Positions 19,601-29,261 of a stretch of 64,000 bases of DNA are shown here, piece after piece (the first letter of the stretch is position 1; every line of letters begins with the position of its first letter). Both the position numbers and the translations under genes were made by a program. This stretch comes from Bacillus sp. KH172YL63 (lineage in GTDB: Bacteria > Bacillota > Bacilli > Bacillales > Bacillaceae_B). The notes beneath the pieces are model-generated. The model did not search any database. It saw only the letters and a list, made by a program, of their open reading frames with translations, and had not been told where the DNA came from. The stretch is from assembly GCF_011398925.1 (NCBI RefSeq), contig NZ_AP022842.1, positions 3,088,001-3,152,000 on the forward strand, read 5' to 3'.

Positions 19601-19628
19601 AGCCAAGAATGATGGATCATTCTTGGCT
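19601..19628 (-). terminator. Terminator of clpX
   Basis: AGCCAAGAATGAT pairs with ATCATTCTTGGCT, with T-rich flanks on both sides; on the minus strand it ends in seven T. Confidence 0.9.
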
Positions 19629-19641
19629 AAAAATCAAGCTA

Positions 19642-20913
19642 TTATGCTGATGTTTTTTCTTCGTTCGGATCGATTACAGTACCGTCTTCAAGTAATAAAT
19701 TCGGTGTTGCATCTTCAAGAATCGTTTCTTTCGTGATGATACATTTCTTAATATCCTCACGTGAAGGAAGATCGAACATGACATCAAGCATCATCGTTTC
19801 GATGATGGAACGTAATCCACGGGCACCCGTTTTACGCTCGATCGCTTTTTTCGAGATCTCAAGAAGGGCCTCTTCCGTGAACTCAAGCTCAACATCATCT
19901 AATTCAAGCATTTTTTGGTATTGTTTCACCAATGCATTTTTAGGTTTTGTCAGGATTTCAACCAGTGCTTCTTCATCTAGAGGCTCAAGGCTTGAAATGA
20001 CTGGCAGACGACCGATGAATTCAGGGATCAATCCGAACTTCAACAGATCTTCTGGTACAACTTTAGAAAGAAGGGATTTATCTTCTTTTACTTCTGCATT
20101 TTTCGGATCAGAACCGAAACCGATCACCTTTTGGCCCAGACGGCGTTTGATGATTTGTTCGATACCATCGAATGCTCCACCACAGATGAATAATACATTG
20201 GATGTATCAATCTGGATGAATTCTTGATGAGGATGCTTACGTCCGCCTTGTGGAGGAACGCTTGCCACTGTTCCTTCAAGGATTTTAAGCAGGGCTTGTT
20301 GAACCCCTTCACCTGAAACATCTCTTGTGATAGATGGATTTTCAGATTTTCTCGCTACTTTATCGATTTCATCGATGTAGATGATGCCTTTTTCAGCTTT
20401 TTCTACATCGTAGTCAGCAGCCTGGATCAGTTTCAACAGGATATTCTCAACGTCTTCACCGACATAACCTGCTTCTGTAAGAGAAGTAGCATCCGCAATG
20501 GCGAAAGGTACGTTCAGGATACGTGCAAGTGTTTGAGCCAGTAGGGTTTTACCGCTACCTGTCGGCCCGATCATGGCGATGTTACTCTTTGAAAGTTCAA
20601 CATCGTCGACTTTGCTACTTGAGTTGATACGTTTGTAATGGTTGTATACGGCAACAGCCAGGGATTTCTTTGCCTGGTCCTGCCCGATCACGTATTCGTC
20701 AAGGATTTCGCGGATTTCACGCGGTTTCGGTACGTCTTTGAATTCTACTTCTTCTTCCGTACCCAATTCTTCTTCGACGATTTCCGTGCACAGCTCGATA
20801 CATTCATCACAGATGTATACACCTGGTCCAGCGACTAGTTTACGAACTTGGTCTTGTGTTTTTCCGCAAAAAGAACATTTAAGTTGTCCTTTTTCATCAT
20901 TAAATTTAAACAA
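19642..20913 (-). CDS. clpX: ClpXP protease ATP-binding subunit ClpX
   Basis: A 423-aa AAA+ unfoldase that feeds substrates to ClpP. The N-terminal zinc-binding domain has two CxxC pairs (CSFCGK and CDECIELC, residues about 14-42). Walker A is [13 protein letters not shown], Walker B is [12 protein letters not shown], and the pore loop is YVGEDVE. The C-terminal small domain contains [10 protein letters not shown]. The ATG at 20913 is preceded by AAGGGGTG. It lies downstream of tig, as in B. subtilis, but with an unusually structured 600-bp intergenic region between them. Confidence 0.98.
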   Translation of the reverse strand: MFKFNDEKGQLKCSFCGKTQDQVRKLVAGPGVYICDECIELCTEIVEEELGTEEEVEFKDVPKPREIREILDEYVIGQDQAKKSLAVAVYNHYKRINSSSKVDDVELSKSNIAMIGPTGSGKTLLAQTLARILNVPFAIADATSLTEAGYVGEDVENILLKLIQAADYDVEKAEKGIIYIDEIDKVARKSENPSITRDVSGEGVQQALLKILEGTVASVPPQGGRKHPHQEFIQIDTSNVLFICGGAFDGIEQIIKRRLGQKVIGFGSDPKNAEVKEDKSLLSKVVPEDLLKFGLIPEFIGRLPVISSLEPLDEEALVEILTKPKNALVKQYQKMLELDDVELEFTEEALLEISKKAIERKTGARGLRSIIETMMLDVMFDLPSREDIKKCIITKETILEDATPNLLLEDGTVIDPNEEKTSA

Positions 20914-21248
20914 TGAATTTCACCCCTTCGTTAAGACTCATAAAATCGTGCATTGTTTCAAACGAACGATCCCTTACATCCCTCTTACCTAAAGTTATGT
21001 ACTGCATTTTATCATAGTATATGTCTGTAAAGAAATTGATACGATTCTTAAGAATCATCTTATTATGTATCGTGCATTTTAGCAAATCTTTTATATTGCT
21101 AAGAAGTATTTTATCCATTTATCGGCAGGTAATGTAAGGAATCTGATTATGTATGTTCTTGGTGAAAAAAGTAAGGAACCCGCTTCATCAGCTTTTTCCA
21201 TAAATGGCGGTTCTTATTCTTGGTTGTAAAAACATTTTAGGCTTCCAT

Positions 21249-21261
21249 GATTTGACTCATT
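21249..21261. repeat. Extra copy of outer-stem strand of the tig-clpX cloverleaf
   Basis: GATTTGACTCATT is a perfect reverse complement of 21444-21456 and a near-copy (one base different) of 21319-21331. Two competing 5' strands therefore exist for the same 3' strand. Confidence 0.85.
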
Positions 21262-21311
21262 TTGCCGAAGAAAGAAAAACGCCTTATAAGAAATTGTCTT
21301 GAAGCTTAGTA

Positions 21312-21463
21312 AAGTGGTGATTTGGCTCATTTACGCCGGTATCATCAAAAGCGGGATAGCAAGCAAGCTTGCTTTTCCGCTTTTGATGATACCGGCTACT
21401 TTTCAGCAGAGCTGAAAAGCGTGTGAAACATTCGTTTCACACGAATGAGTCAAATCTCCGCTT
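21312..21463 (+). repeat. Cloverleaf-like inverted-repeat element between tig and clpX
   Basis: An outer stem pairs 21312-21331 with 21444-21463: GATTTGGCTCATT against AATGAGTCAAATC, extended by AAGTGG against CCGCTT. It encloses three arms packed with 1-3 nt linkers. Arm A is 21335-21354 against 21377-21396 (20 bp perfect), capped by AGCAAGC/GCTTGCT. Arm B is 21399-21407 against 21411-21419 (9 bp, loop AGA). Arm C is 21421-21429 against 21434-21442 (9 bp, loop ATTC). The two imperfect positions of the outer stem are G-U wobbles when read as plus-strand RNA but mismatches on the minus strand. It lies between the tig terminator and the clpX 5' side (both genes minus). Confidence 0.85.
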
Positions 21464-21474
21464 CATTGTAGAAA

Positions 21475-21500
21475 ACAAGGCACGAAGAATCGCGCCTTGT
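21475..21500 (-). terminator. Terminator of tig
   Basis: ACAAGGC pairs with GCCTTGT around an AT-rich loop, then TTTTCT on the minus strand, 18 bp after the tig stop. Confidence 0.85.
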
Positions 21501-21517
21501 CTGCTCTGCTATTTTTA

Positions 21518-22804
21518 TTATGCTACAGTTTTGCTGTTTTCAACAAGGAATTCTACTGCTTTACGCACTTTAAGGTCAGCTTTTAGTGTGTCAAGGCCAC
21601 CTAGTGCTTGTTTGATGTTGTCAGCAGACATGTTGTATTGTTCAGCCATTTTGTTTACTTCTTCTTCTGCTTCAGCGTCAGTAACTTCTAGGTTTTCTGC
21701 TGCAGCGATCGCTTCAAGCGTAAGGTTTGTGCGAACGCGTTTGCCAGCATCCTCTGTCATTTGACCGCGAAGATCTTCTTCTGTTTGACCAGAGAATTGG
21801 AAGTAAAGATCAAGGTTCATACCTTGCATTTGTAGACGTTGTTCGAATTCTTGCATCATGCGGTCTACTTCAGCTTTTACCATTACTTCTGGGATTTCAA
21901 CTTCAGCGTTGTCAGAAGCTTTGTTTACAAGCGTTTCACGAACTGCTGTTTCAGCTTCGTTCTTTTTAGACTCTTGAAGGCGCTTTTCGATCTTTTCTTT
22001 CAGTTCAGCAAGCGTTTCAACTTCTTCGTCAGCGTCTTTTGCGAACTCATCGTCAAGAGCTGGAAGTTCTTTCGCTTTGATTTCGTGTACTTTCACTTTG
22101 AAAGTAGCAGCTTTACCAGCAAGTTCAGTTGCATGGTACTCTTCTGGGAAGTTTACTTCTACTTCTTTCTCTTCTCCAGCTGCAACACCTACTAATTGCT
22201 CTTCGAAACCAGGGATGAATTGACCAGAACCTAACTCTAGTGAGTAGTTCTCAGCTTGGCCGCCTTCGAATGCTTCACCGTCAACGAATCCTTCGAAATC
22301 CATTGTCACTGTGTCGCCTTCTTCAGCTTTTCCATCTTCTTTAACAGCTAGCTCAGCTTGTTTTTCTTGAAGTGAAGTAAGTTCAGCTTCAACGTCTGCA
22401 GCCGTTACTTCTGTGTCCATTTTTTCTACTTCAAGACCTTTGTACTCGCCAAGTTTCACTTCAGGCTTCACTTGTACTTTCGCAGTGAAGATTAAATCTT
22501 TACCTTGTTCCATTTGCTCAACATCGATTTCAGGGCGGTCGATTGGATCGATTCCTGTTTCTTCGATTGCTTTCGCATATGCTTCAGGCAGGATGAAATC
22601 CAAAGCATCTTGATAAAGTGATTCTACGCCGAAACGCTTTTCAAACATTCCACGTGGCATTTTCCCTTTACGGAATCCTGGTACGTTTACTTGTTTTACA
22701 ACTTTTTTGAATGCTGCGTCTAAACCTTCGTTGACTTTTGCAGCTTCTACTTCGATTGTAAGTACTCCTTGATTACCTTCTTGTTTTTCCCATTTTGCTG
22801 ACAT
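21518..22804 (-). CDS. tig: Trigger factor, ribosome-associated chaperone
   Basis: A 428-aa peptidyl-prolyl isomerase and chaperone that binds the ribosomal exit tunnel. The N-terminal ribosome-binding region holds the signature [17 protein letters not shown] (around residues 43-59). The FKBP-type domain contains [20 protein letters not shown] and [15 protein letters not shown]. The C-terminal chaperone domain is helical and Glu-rich. ATG 22804 is preceded by GGAGGG. Codon usage is notably biased towards favoured codons, as expected for a highly expressed gene. It is followed by a terminator, then the cloverleaf element and clpX. Confidence 0.98.
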   Translation of the reverse strand: MSAKWEKQEGNQGVLTIEVEAAKVNEGLDAAFKKVVKQVNVPGFRKGKMPRGMFEKRFGVESLYQDALDFILPEAYAKAIEETGIDPIDRPEIDVEQMEQGKDLIFTAKVQVKPEVKLGEYKGLEVEKMDTEVTAADVEAELTSLQEKQAELAVKEDGKAEEGDTVTMDFEGFVDGEAFEGGQAENYSLELGSGQFIPGFEEQLVGVAAGEEKEVEVNFPEEYHATELAGKAATFKVKVHEIKAKELPALDDEFAKDADEEVETLAELKEKIEKRLQESKKNEAETAVRETLVNKASDNAEVEIPEVMVKAEVDRMMQEFEQRLQMQGMNLDLYFQFSGQTEEDLRGQMTEDAGKRVRTNLTLEAIAAAENLEVTDAEAEEEVNKMAEQYNMSADNIKQALGGLDTLKADLKVRKAVEFLVENSKTVA

Positions 22805-22963
22805 ACTGTTCCCTCCAACAATCTATAATTGATCTTTAATTTTTACGCATAGTAGTAGATAGTCCTGTGTGAATCTAGCACTATCATCGTAAATATATGA
22901 AAAACTATTACATTACAACCACTACATTATAACATACAGACACTGTCTTTCAACAGAGAGCAT

Positions 22964-23959
22964 TTAAATATTGGGAGAGGAAATTTCCTCTAGCTCCTTT
23001 ATCCGTGATAGAAGCTTCCCTGATCTTTCATTTTCCACCTGTTCCCTTAGCTCCTCCTCGAGGATGGCATCAGCAAACATTCCGGCTGTATAGTACCCGT
23101 ATACAGCTGCGATCACCTCAGCACTTTCATCCATTGAAAAAGGATACAGAAGAAAGGCATGACGCTTCAGTAATTCCTGTGCGTGCTGAAAAAGCGTAGG
23201 GTTTGTCTGGGCGAGAAGATCATCGAGCGCCCCGGTCGCACCGGTGAAAAATTCCGATTGAAAGACATCTTCAAGTGCGGCGGGAGAGAATTCCCCCTTC
23301 ATTCCAAACTTCGATACCACTACATCTTTATCCATTTCATGCTCCCTTAAAACATTCAGCACCATCGTCTGCAAAAATGGATGGGCGTCTGCATCCTTTA
23401 AAATGGATGTGAGCTCCCAGATGAATGGACGGATATTCCGTTGAACCATCTGGGCAACGATGAGCGTTTGTTCTTCAAGGCTTTTCCCTGCCAATACAGC
23501 CGCAGGCTCCTCTGACGTCTCTTCCGGTGCAGCCGCTTTGCCGTTCAGCACTTTTTCACTGAAATGGAGGAGCTTTTTAAAATGCTCTTCTTTTTCAAAA
23601 GGCACTTCCTTTTCGTCAAAAAGTGCATGAATCGTATCGACCACTTCATGGTGCTCATGCATTTGAATCAAAATCATCAAATACATATCCACAACTTCGA
23701 AATAGTCCCCGACAGCCTCAAGAAGCATGTCCTTGCATATATTCTTCGCTTCCTCATACTGTTTACTTTCATATAAAGATAAAACGAGGGCCGTGTTAAC
23801 GTCCGGGTTATCCGGATCGAGTTCATACGCTTGAGTCAAAAGCTTTGACGCTTCATATGCCTCTCCGCTTTCCAACAGCTCCACCCCTTTTTCGAGAAGC
23901 CGCACCTTCAAGCCCGGAAACTGGACGATGTTTCCTTTTTTGTTGTTTCCCTTGGTCAT
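22964..23959 (-). CDS. ysoA: TPR-containing protein YsoA
   Basis: A 331-aa cytoplasmic protein with N-terminal tetratricopeptide-like repeats (VELLESGEAYEASKLLTQAYELDPDNPDVN, then SLYESKQYEEAKNICKDML). The C-terminal part is helical and acidic. The position upstream of tig and the length fit B. subtilis YsoA. ATG 23959 (MTKGNNKKGNIVQFPGLK) is chosen over a Met 21 codons upstream, because GGCAGGT precedes it and the upstream residues look non-native. Function is unknown; TPR folds normally mediate protein contacts. Confidence 0.85.
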   Translation of the reverse strand: MTKGNNKKGNIVQFPGLKVRLLEKGVELLESGEAYEASKLLTQAYELDPDNPDVNTALVLSLYESKQYEEAKNICKDMLLEAVGDYFEVVDMYLMILIQMHEHHEVVDTIHALFDEKEVPFEKEEHFKKLLHFSEKVLNGKAAAPEETSEEPAAVLAGKSLEEQTLIVAQMVQRNIRPFIWELTSILKDADAHPFLQTMVLNVLREHEMDKDVVVSKFGMKGEFSPAALEDVFQSEFFTGATGALDDLLAQTNPTLFQHAQELLKRHAFLLYPFSMDESAEVIAAVYGYYTAGMFADAILEEELREQVENERSGKLLSRIKELEEISSPNI

Positions 23960-24066
23960 AGTACATACCTGCCTATACTTTTTAGTTGCCTTTAGTTTAG
24001 CACGATACCTTTTGGATAACAAAAAAAGCTTACCTATGCAGGCAAGCTTTGAATATGTAGGAATTA

Positions 24067-24143
<77 letters not shown>

Positions 24144-24276
24144 AAGTTGTTTGTGCGTTTGTTTTTGTCGTTTGTTTTTCAAGGACAATATTTATTATAT
24201 TCACATAGCATCAATAAGTCAACAGATTTTCAAAAAAAGTTTTAATTAATTTTTCAACCACCTGTTTTATTATAAA

Positions 24277-24297
24277 AGAACCTGCCGAAGCAGGTTC
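24277..24297 (-). terminator. Terminator downstream of ysnB and the repeat array
   Basis: AGAACCTGC pairs with GCAGGTTCT around a CGAA/TTCG tetraloop, followed by TTTTAT on the minus strand. Confidence 0.85.
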
Positions 24298-24364
24298 TGA
24301 ATCGTTGTGAACACTGGGTTTCTTTGATGATGGAGGCAGCAGGGATGCTAAATTTTTTTTGATT

Positions 24365-24468
24365 TAACGGCGATATTCTGGATATAACGGCGAAAATTTT
24401 ATTTTATCGGCGAAATCTCATTTTTATCGGCGGTATCCCGGATTTAACGGCGAACCCGGGATACCGCC
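24365..24468. repeat. Array of TAWCGGCGA cores at exact 20-nt period (array 2)
   Basis: Five cores start at 24365, 24385, 24405, 24425 and 24445 (TAACGGCGAT, TAACGGCGAA, TATCGGCGAA, TATCGGCGGT, TAACGGCGAA), separated by 10-nt spacers. Spacers ATTCTGGATA and ATCTCATTTT are identical to spacers in array 1. The last core sits in the loop of a 13-bp perfect hairpin, GGCGGTATCCCGG (24429-24441) against CCGGGATACCGCC (24456-24468), directly after the ysnB stop. Confidence 0.9.
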
Positions 24469-24475
24469 TTCTGCC

Positions 24476-24985
24476 CTACAATTGAAAAGTCTGCGTCAGA
24501 TCCTCCAGCACTTCATGATCATGCGTCATGAACTGTACCTTGATTTCATGATCGTTTGCTTCCAGCAATGCATACGTGCGCTCACTTCTTCCACGGGGCA
24601 GGAGGATGCTTCCCGGGTTCAGGAACAGGGTACCGTTCGACATTTCTGCTCCGAGCGTATGAGAATGGCCGAAGAAGACGAATTTGGCCCCTACTTCTTC
24701 CGCTTTGTATCTCAGCTTCATGAGGGACATCTTAATCCCGTAGTGATGACCGTGGGTGACCATGAAGGAATGGCCCTCTATCGTTTCGACAAGGTCATCC
24801 GGGAGACGTGCGTCCATGTCGCAGTTTCCCCGTACGCTCAAGTATGGTGACAGGGCCGGATCATCTGCACTCAGTTCTGAATCTCCGCAGTGGATCATCC
24901 CGTTGACGCTTGATCCATACTTTTCGGCAAGATCGATCAGTTCTTCTTTCGAACCGTGACTGTCACTTACGATTAATAATTTCAT
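24476..24985 (-). CDS. ysnB: YfcE/MJ0936-family metallophosphodiesterase
   Basis: A 169-aa calcineurin-like phosphoesterase. Metal-binding motifs in order are IVSDSHG, IHCGDSE, VRGNCD, VTHGHHYGIK and FGHSHTL. A GSILLPRG motif near the C terminus is typical of the YfcE/MJ0936 group. ATG 24985 is chosen, with AAGGGTG six bases before it; the longer frame begins with a GTG inside that site. It lies three to twelve bases after rdgB in a rph-rdgB-ysnB unit, as in B. subtilis. The physiological substrate is unknown. Confidence 0.92.
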   Translation of the reverse strand: MKLLIVSDSHGSKEELIDLAEKYGSSVNGMIHCGDSELSADDPALSPYLSVRGNCDMDARLPDDLVETIEGHSFMVTHGHHYGIKMSLMKLRYKAEEVGAKFVFFGHSHTLGAEMSNGTLFLNPGSILLPRGRSERTYALLEANDHEIKVQFMTHDHEVLEDLTQTFQL

Positions 24986-24997
24986 TCCGATCACCCT

Positions 24998-25594
24998 TTA
25001 TACTAATTCTGATATCAATTTTCCGAGCTTCTTCAAGGCATGTCCACGGTGACTGATCTGGCTCTTTTCGTCATCCGTTAATTCTGCCATCGATTTCTGA
25101 AGGGAAGGAACGTAGAAGATCGGATCATATCCGAATCCGTTTGTCCCTCTCTTCTCTGTGAGGATCACGCCTTCACAAAGCCCTGTGACTGTCTTCGTTT
25201 CCATGTCAGGACCGGCAATGGCAAGGACACAGTGGAAACGGGCCGTGCGATCCGCCTCGTCGACACCTTGAAGTTCACTTAGCACTTTCTCCATGTTTGC
25301 TTCATCACTTTTCTCGAGACCTGCATAGCGTGCAGAATACACTCCCGGTCTGCCGTCCAGGGCATCGATCGCCAAGCCTGAATCATCCGCGATTACAAGC
25401 GCGTTCAGTTCCTTCGCAACGGTTTCTGCTTTCAGCACCGCGTTTTCCTCGAACGTTTCACCGGTTTCTTCTACATCCTCGATATGAGGAAGATCTAGTA
25501 ATGTTTGTACCTCATAACCGTATGGGGCAAACATATGTTGAAACTCTTTCGCTTTTCCTCTGTTTTTCGTTGCAATGATCACTCGTTTTGTCAT
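24998..25594 (-). CDS. rdgB: dITP/XTP pyrophosphatase (house-cleaning NTPase)
   Basis: A 198-aa HAM1/RdgB enzyme that hydrolyses dITP, dHAPTP and XTP to monophosphates and keeps deaminated purines out of DNA and RNA. Motifs are [13 protein letters not shown] at the N terminus, [46 protein letters not shown] and the C-terminal [13 protein letters not shown] 25594 gives the family length; the 12-base longer frame starts with GTG. It is the second gene of the rph-rdgB-ysnB unit. Confidence 0.97.
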   Translation of the reverse strand: MTKRVIIATKNRGKAKEFQHMFAPYGYEVQTLLDLPHIEDVEETGETFEENAVLKAETVAKELNALVIADDSGLAIDALDGRPGVYSARYAGLEKSDEANMEKVLSELQGVDEADRTARFHCVLAIAGPDMETKTVTGLCEGVILTEKRGTNGFGYDPIFYVPSLQKSMAELTDDEKSQISHRGHALKKLGKLISELV

Positions 25595-25609
25595 CGTTTC
25601 ATCCACCCT

Positions 25610-26347
25610 TTATTGAAATCTGTTCACAATGTCGCCAAGCGCTTGTTTTTGATGTTCAAATAGTTCCTGGATCCCATCTTGCCCGAGCTTTAACATGTCC
25701 TGCAGCTGATTCATCGTGAAGGTCGCTTCTTCCCCTGTTCCCTGCAGCTCGACGAATTCTCCTTCGCCGGTCATGATGATATTCATATCGACCATGGCGC
25801 TGCTATCTTCCACGTAATTCAGGTCAAGGACCGCTCCAAGCTCTTCCACAATGCCGACACTCGTTGCCGCCAGGAAGCTCTTAAGAGGGAAGCTTGAGAT
25901 TTTCTTATTATCCTGTAGCTTTGCAAGGGCGATGGCCATCGCCACGAAAGCACCGGTGATGGAAGCCGTTCTTGTCCCGCCGTCAGCCTGGATGACATCA
26001 CAGTCGATCCAGATTGTCCGTTCCCCGATTGCATCAAGGTCAACGACCGCTCTCAGTGCACGGCCGATCAACCGTTGAATTTCCATCGTTCTTCCGGTGA
26101 TTTTCCCTTTGGAAGATTCACGGATATTTCTCGATTCCGTCGCTCTCGGAAGCATGGAATATTCTGCCGTGATCCACCCTTTGCCGCTGTTTCTCATAAA
26201 TGGAGGTACACGCTCTTCGATGCTCGCATTACAGATAACCTTCGTTTCACCTACCGTGATCAATACAGATCCTTCCGGGTGCTTCACGTAGTCTGTCTCG
26301 ATCTCGATCTTCCGTAATTGATTCTTTTCTCTGCCATCAAATCTCAT
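25610..26347 (-). CDS. rph: Ribonuclease PH
   Basis: A 245-aa phosphorolytic 3'-5' exoribonuclease that trims tRNA 3' ends. Motifs are [12 protein letters not shown] at the N terminus, [52 protein letters not shown] (phosphate-binding region) and the C-terminal [18 protein letters not shown] lies before ATG 26347. It is the first gene of the rph-rdgB-ysnB operon and follows gerM after a terminator. Confidence 0.98.
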   Translation of the reverse strand: MRFDGREKNQLRKIEIETDYVKHPEGSVLITVGETKVICNASIEERVPPFMRNSGKGWITAEYSMLPRATESRNIRESSKGKITGRTMEIQRLIGRALRAVVDLDAIGERTIWIDCDVIQADGGTRTASITGAFVAMAIALAKLQDNKKISSFPLKSFLAATSVGIVEELGAVLDLNYVEDSSAMVDMNIIMTGEGEFVELQGTGEEATFTMNQLQDMLKLGQDGIQELFEHQKQALGDIVNRFQ

Positions 26348-26401
26348 TATTGTTCCTCCTGTAATGTCAATTCGTTATGTAAAAGTCCCAATCAAAAATA
26401 G

Positions 26402-26427
26402 AAGAGGCGGCAGTCTGCCAACCTCTT
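26402..26427. terminator. Terminator between gerM and rph
   Basis: AAGAGG...CAG pairs with CTG...CCTCTT, with T-rich sequence on both sides. It ends gerM on the minus strand. Confidence 0.75.
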
Positions 26428-26468
26428 TTTTTAAATGATTCTCTTATAGTATATCAAAAATTCACGTT

Positions 26469-27545
26469 TTAAAAACTAATTGCGTTCACATTTTCTGGTC
26501 GTGTCACCGGTTCGGTCAACACCTTGCCGTCTTTCGAGACGACAGTCGCCTCACCATTCACGAGTACCGAGACCCCTTTGATCCCTTTTTGTTCCGTTAA
26601 GGAAAGGACGAGGGAATTGAGCATATGTTCAGACACGATCTTTTCCTCAATGCTTCCATAGACCGCCTCATTAAAGTTCAACGTCACCGTTCCGTCTTCA
26701 AGCTTCGGCTTATCCAGCAGCTCTGCACCTGTAAAATCACTTGCGAGCGTCGAAGCATAGCCCGGTCCGTCTATCAACTCTTTCACCACCGCCGTGATTT
26801 CATCCACCTCATTTGAGCTGACCCGTTTGGTCACCGGAACATAATACGTCTTGTCATCGGTCTGGGACACATAATAGACAGTCAGCGGTTTGGTACTTGT
26901 AGGGTCGACCACCCCTTTTGTATCAATATTGATTCCGACTTTACGTGATAAGCCGTTTTCATCGATCGGTGTACCGTTCACCGGCATTTCCGTCAACGGA
27001 TAACCGTTCACGCGGAGTTCCACTTTCTCAACCGAGTCGAACTGAGTCAACGTCCAGGTTACCGACTGGAGGATTTTCTGTTCATCTTCCGGCTGATAGT
27101 TGTTGAATTCTGGTGAAAAGTCGGCAATCGCCTTTCCGTCTTTGATGTCGACTGTCACCTGCGTATCGGCAGGAAGGACTGCACGGAATCCGTTCGGCAG
27201 GACATTTTGCACCGGCCCGTTCACAACGAGATACTCAAGGGCTTGTTTTGCCACGCTTTCCTGACCTGGAAGGGGCAGTGATTGGGAAACAACGTATCCG
27301 TTTTTATCGATCAAGTAAAGCTCTGTCATCACCGTTTCGGCAGCTGCTTCTTCGTTGCTCACTTTTTTCTCTGATTCCTCGCCTTTCGCTGTATCGACCT
27401 TTTCCCCTTCTTTTAAGTAACTGAGATCTTGAGGGGGATCAATCTTCTCCTTCCCATCACCGAAACTCAGTAATCCACAGCCGGAAAGGTATACAGAAGA
27501 AGCTAAAACCGTTACCGCAATTGACACCTTTGCTTTTTTTGCCAT
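26469..27545 (-). CDS. gerM: Spore germination lipoprotein GerM
   Basis: A 358-aa lipoprotein required for germination and sporulation. The signal peptide ends with lipobox VYLSGC (Cys at about residue 23). An acidic linker follows, then two GerMN domains. The first contains ELYLIDKNGYVVSQSLPLP, LEYLVVNGPV and ILQSVTWTLTQF; the second contains VYYVSQTDDKTYYVPVTKRV and the VLSLTEQKGIKGVSVLVNGE segment. It matches B. subtilis GerM in length and order (racE-gerM-rph). AGGAGG precedes the ATG. Confidence 0.95.
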   Translation of the reverse strand: MAKKAKVSIAVTVLASSVYLSGCGLLSFGDGKEKIDPPQDLSYLKEGEKVDTAKGEESEKKVSNEEAAAETVMTELYLIDKNGYVVSQSLPLPGQESVAKQALEYLVVNGPVQNVLPNGFRAVLPADTQVTVDIKDGKAIADFSPEFNNYQPEDEQKILQSVTWTLTQFDSVEKVELRVNGYPLTEMPVNGTPIDENGLSRKVGINIDTKGVVDPTSTKPLTVYYVSQTDDKTYYVPVTKRVSSNEVDEITAVVKELIDGPGYASTLASDFTGAELLDKPKLEDGTVTLNFNEAVYGSIEEKIVSEHMLNSLVLSLTEQKGIKGVSVLVNGEATVVSKDGKVLTEPVTRPENVNAISF

Positions 27546-27646
27546 TGGGAAACCTCCTAAAAGACAGTTTGTACTAACATGTATACGAGCCCGCTTGGAA
27601 AAAAAGACCTAAACTTTTTGGAATTCAAGGACAAAGCATCAAAAAA

Positions 27647-27688
27647 AACCACCGGGCTGCAAGATGCTACGCTTGCAACCGGATGGTT
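27647..27688 (-). terminator. Terminator overlapping the end of racE
   Basis: On the minus strand AACCATCCGGTTGCAAG pairs with CTTGCAGCCCGGTGGTT, followed by eight T. The 5' arm includes the last six codons of racE. Confidence 0.85.
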
Positions 27689-28467
27689 TCTGCCTTTACT
27701 TCCCCAACGTTCAGCCAATCAGACGCGATTCTCGAGAAAATCGCCTGTGACCCTGTATTGAAAAAGCGGTGCTTCGGCTCCGATGCACCTCTGTATAGAA
27801 GATTGTAATAATCAAGGATCGTACTGACTTCACGTGCCGTTTCATCCCCTGAACTGATCACGCTCACTTCCCGTCCCATGTATGCCTGGATCTTGGGCTG
27901 CAGGAGCGGATAATGGGTACATCCGAGGATGAGCGTATCAATCCCAGATCCCCTCAGGCCATGAAGGGTTTCCGCCACGATATCATCTGCCATCGGACTG
28001 TCGTATTCCCCACTCTCTACTAGCGGCACGAACTTCGGACAAGAAAGGGACGTGACGTCAAGGCTTCCGTGGAGGGAGTGAAGAGCTTCCACATAAGCAC
28101 CGCTGTTGATCGTCCCCACGGTTCCAAGGACACCGATCCGCTTATTATGGGTATGTTTGATCGCCGCCCGTGCGCCCGGATGGATGACCCCGATGACCGG
28201 GATGTCCAAATGGGTCTGGATTTCGTCAAGGACAACGGCTGTCGCTGTATTGCAAGCGATGATCAGCATTTTCATATCATACTGCATGAGATATTCGGTC
28301 ATTTCCCATGTGAACCGTTTGACTTCCTCGGCTGATCTCGGTCCATACGGGCAGCGGGCCGTATCCCCCAGGTAATAGATGGTTTCTTTCGGTAACTGCC
28401 TCATCACTTCTTTTGCGACGGTCAAACCGCCTACGCCTGAATCAATGATGCCAATTGGTTGAATCAC
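27667..28467 (-). CDS. racE: Glutamate racemase
   Basis: A 266-aa cofactor-independent racemase supplying D-glutamate for peptidoglycan. Motifs are [30 protein letters not shown], the first catalytic Cys in [10 protein letters not shown] (about residue 74) and the second in [13 protein letters not shown] (about residue 185). Length is typical of the RacE/MurI family. It lies ten bases downstream of ysmB on the same strand and ends in a terminator that reaches into its coding region. Confidence 0.97.
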   Translation of the reverse strand: MIQPIGIIDSGVGGLTVAKEVMRQLPKETIYYLGDTARCPYGPRSAEEVKRFTWEMTEYLMQYDMKMLIIACNTATAVVLDEIQTHLDIPVIGVIHPGARAAIKHTHNKRIGVLGTVGTINSGAYVEALHSLHGSLDVTSLSCPKFVPLVESGEYDSPMADDIVAETLHGLRGSGIDTLILGCTHYPLLQPKIQAYMGREVSVISSGDETAREVSTILDYYNLLYRGASEPKHRFFNTGSQAIFSRIASDWLNVGEVKAETIRLQA

Positions 28468-28476
28468 GTTATTCCC

Positions 28477-28935
28477 TCATTCTGGTTTAATTTCTTGATG
28501 GAGTTTTGCTAAGTTATCTTTCAATAATAGCACTTCCTCGGCTGAGAAATCCGTTAAGACGCTCTGTAAGTAATTCTGCCTTTTCTTAATCACTTCTTCA
28601 ATAATCCTTTCGCCCTCTTTTAACATATGAATCCGGACGACACGGCGGTCCTTTTCGTCCTTTACCCGTTCTACCAGCTGATTCTTTTCCATTCTGTCCA
28701 CCAGATCGGTTGTCGTGCTGCAGGCAAGGTACATTTTATTCGAAAGATCGCCAATGGTCATATCCCCGTCCTCGAATAACCACTGCAAGGCGATGAATTG
28801 AGGCGGTGTGATTGTATATTGACTTAGTATCTCCCGTCCCTTTTGTTTGATGATCGATGATATGTAACGCAGATCTTTTTCAATATCTGCAACGAACTGC
28901 AGATCTCCATTGGATTGATTCGAACGATGTGTCAT
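28477..28935 (-). CDS. ysmB: MarR-family transcriptional regulator YsmB
   Basis: A 152-aa winged-helix regulator. The MarR core is visible: QFIALQWLFEDGDMTIGDLSNKMYLACSTTTDLVDRMEKNQLVERVKDEKDRRVVRIHML, with the DxRxxR wing (DRRVVR). N- and C-terminal helices for dimerisation flank it. It is the gene before racE in the same direction, as in B. subtilis. Its targets are unknown. Confidence 0.93.
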   Translation of the reverse strand: MTHRSNQSNGDLQFVADIEKDLRYISSIIKQKGREILSQYTITPPQFIALQWLFEDGDMTIGDLSNKMYLACSTTTDLVDRMEKNQLVERVKDEKDRRVVRIHMLKEGERIIEEVIKKRQNYLQSVLTDFSAEEVLLLKDNLAKLHQEIKPE

Positions 28936-29009
28936 GCATGATTCTCCTTTATAAATCAGTAGCTTTACTCTGTATGTATGAATATCTTCTCCAGGTGCCC
29001 ACTTGGCAA

Positions 29010-29170
29010 AAACGCTGTAAGGAATAAGTTGAAATAAAAGCGATGGTGATCAGTCACTCCTGCAAGTGCGGGTCAAGAACTTCCCTGCAGGACTTGATGG
29101 GGCTAAGGACCCCTTACTAGCATTTTCGCCTTTTTCAGGTGAAATTTCAAGACAAGTTCGCCGAGGCCCA
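29010..29170. other. Structured intergenic segment between gerE and ysmB
   Basis: Several inverted repeats occur close together: TCCTGCA (29058-29064) with TGCAGGA (29086-29092), TCAAG (29073-29077) with CTTGA (29093-29097), and GGGG (29099-29102) with CCCC (29110-29113). An outer AAAAGCGA-like and TCGCCTTTT-like pair flanks them. The first two pairs cross, as a pseudoknot would. The outline recalls, but does not match, the element at 41218-41344. No ORF is supported. Confidence 0.35.
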
Positions 29171-29177
29171 CAACTAA

Positions 29178-29258
29178 AAGAGACTGACTCTCATTCAAAC
29201 AGGCAGCGGCTTCCGCGAAGGATCCCCATCAATGTTTGATATCAGAATCAGTCCCTTA
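29178..29258 (-). terminator. Large terminator-like hairpin after gerE
   Basis: On the minus strand the region begins GACTGATTCTGAT...AAAC and ends GTTTGAATGAGAGTCAGTC, an imperfect long stem that encloses a GCGG/CCGC hairpin. TCTCTTTT follows. It starts within ten bases of the gerE stop. Confidence 0.6.
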
Positions 29259-29261
29259 CAA

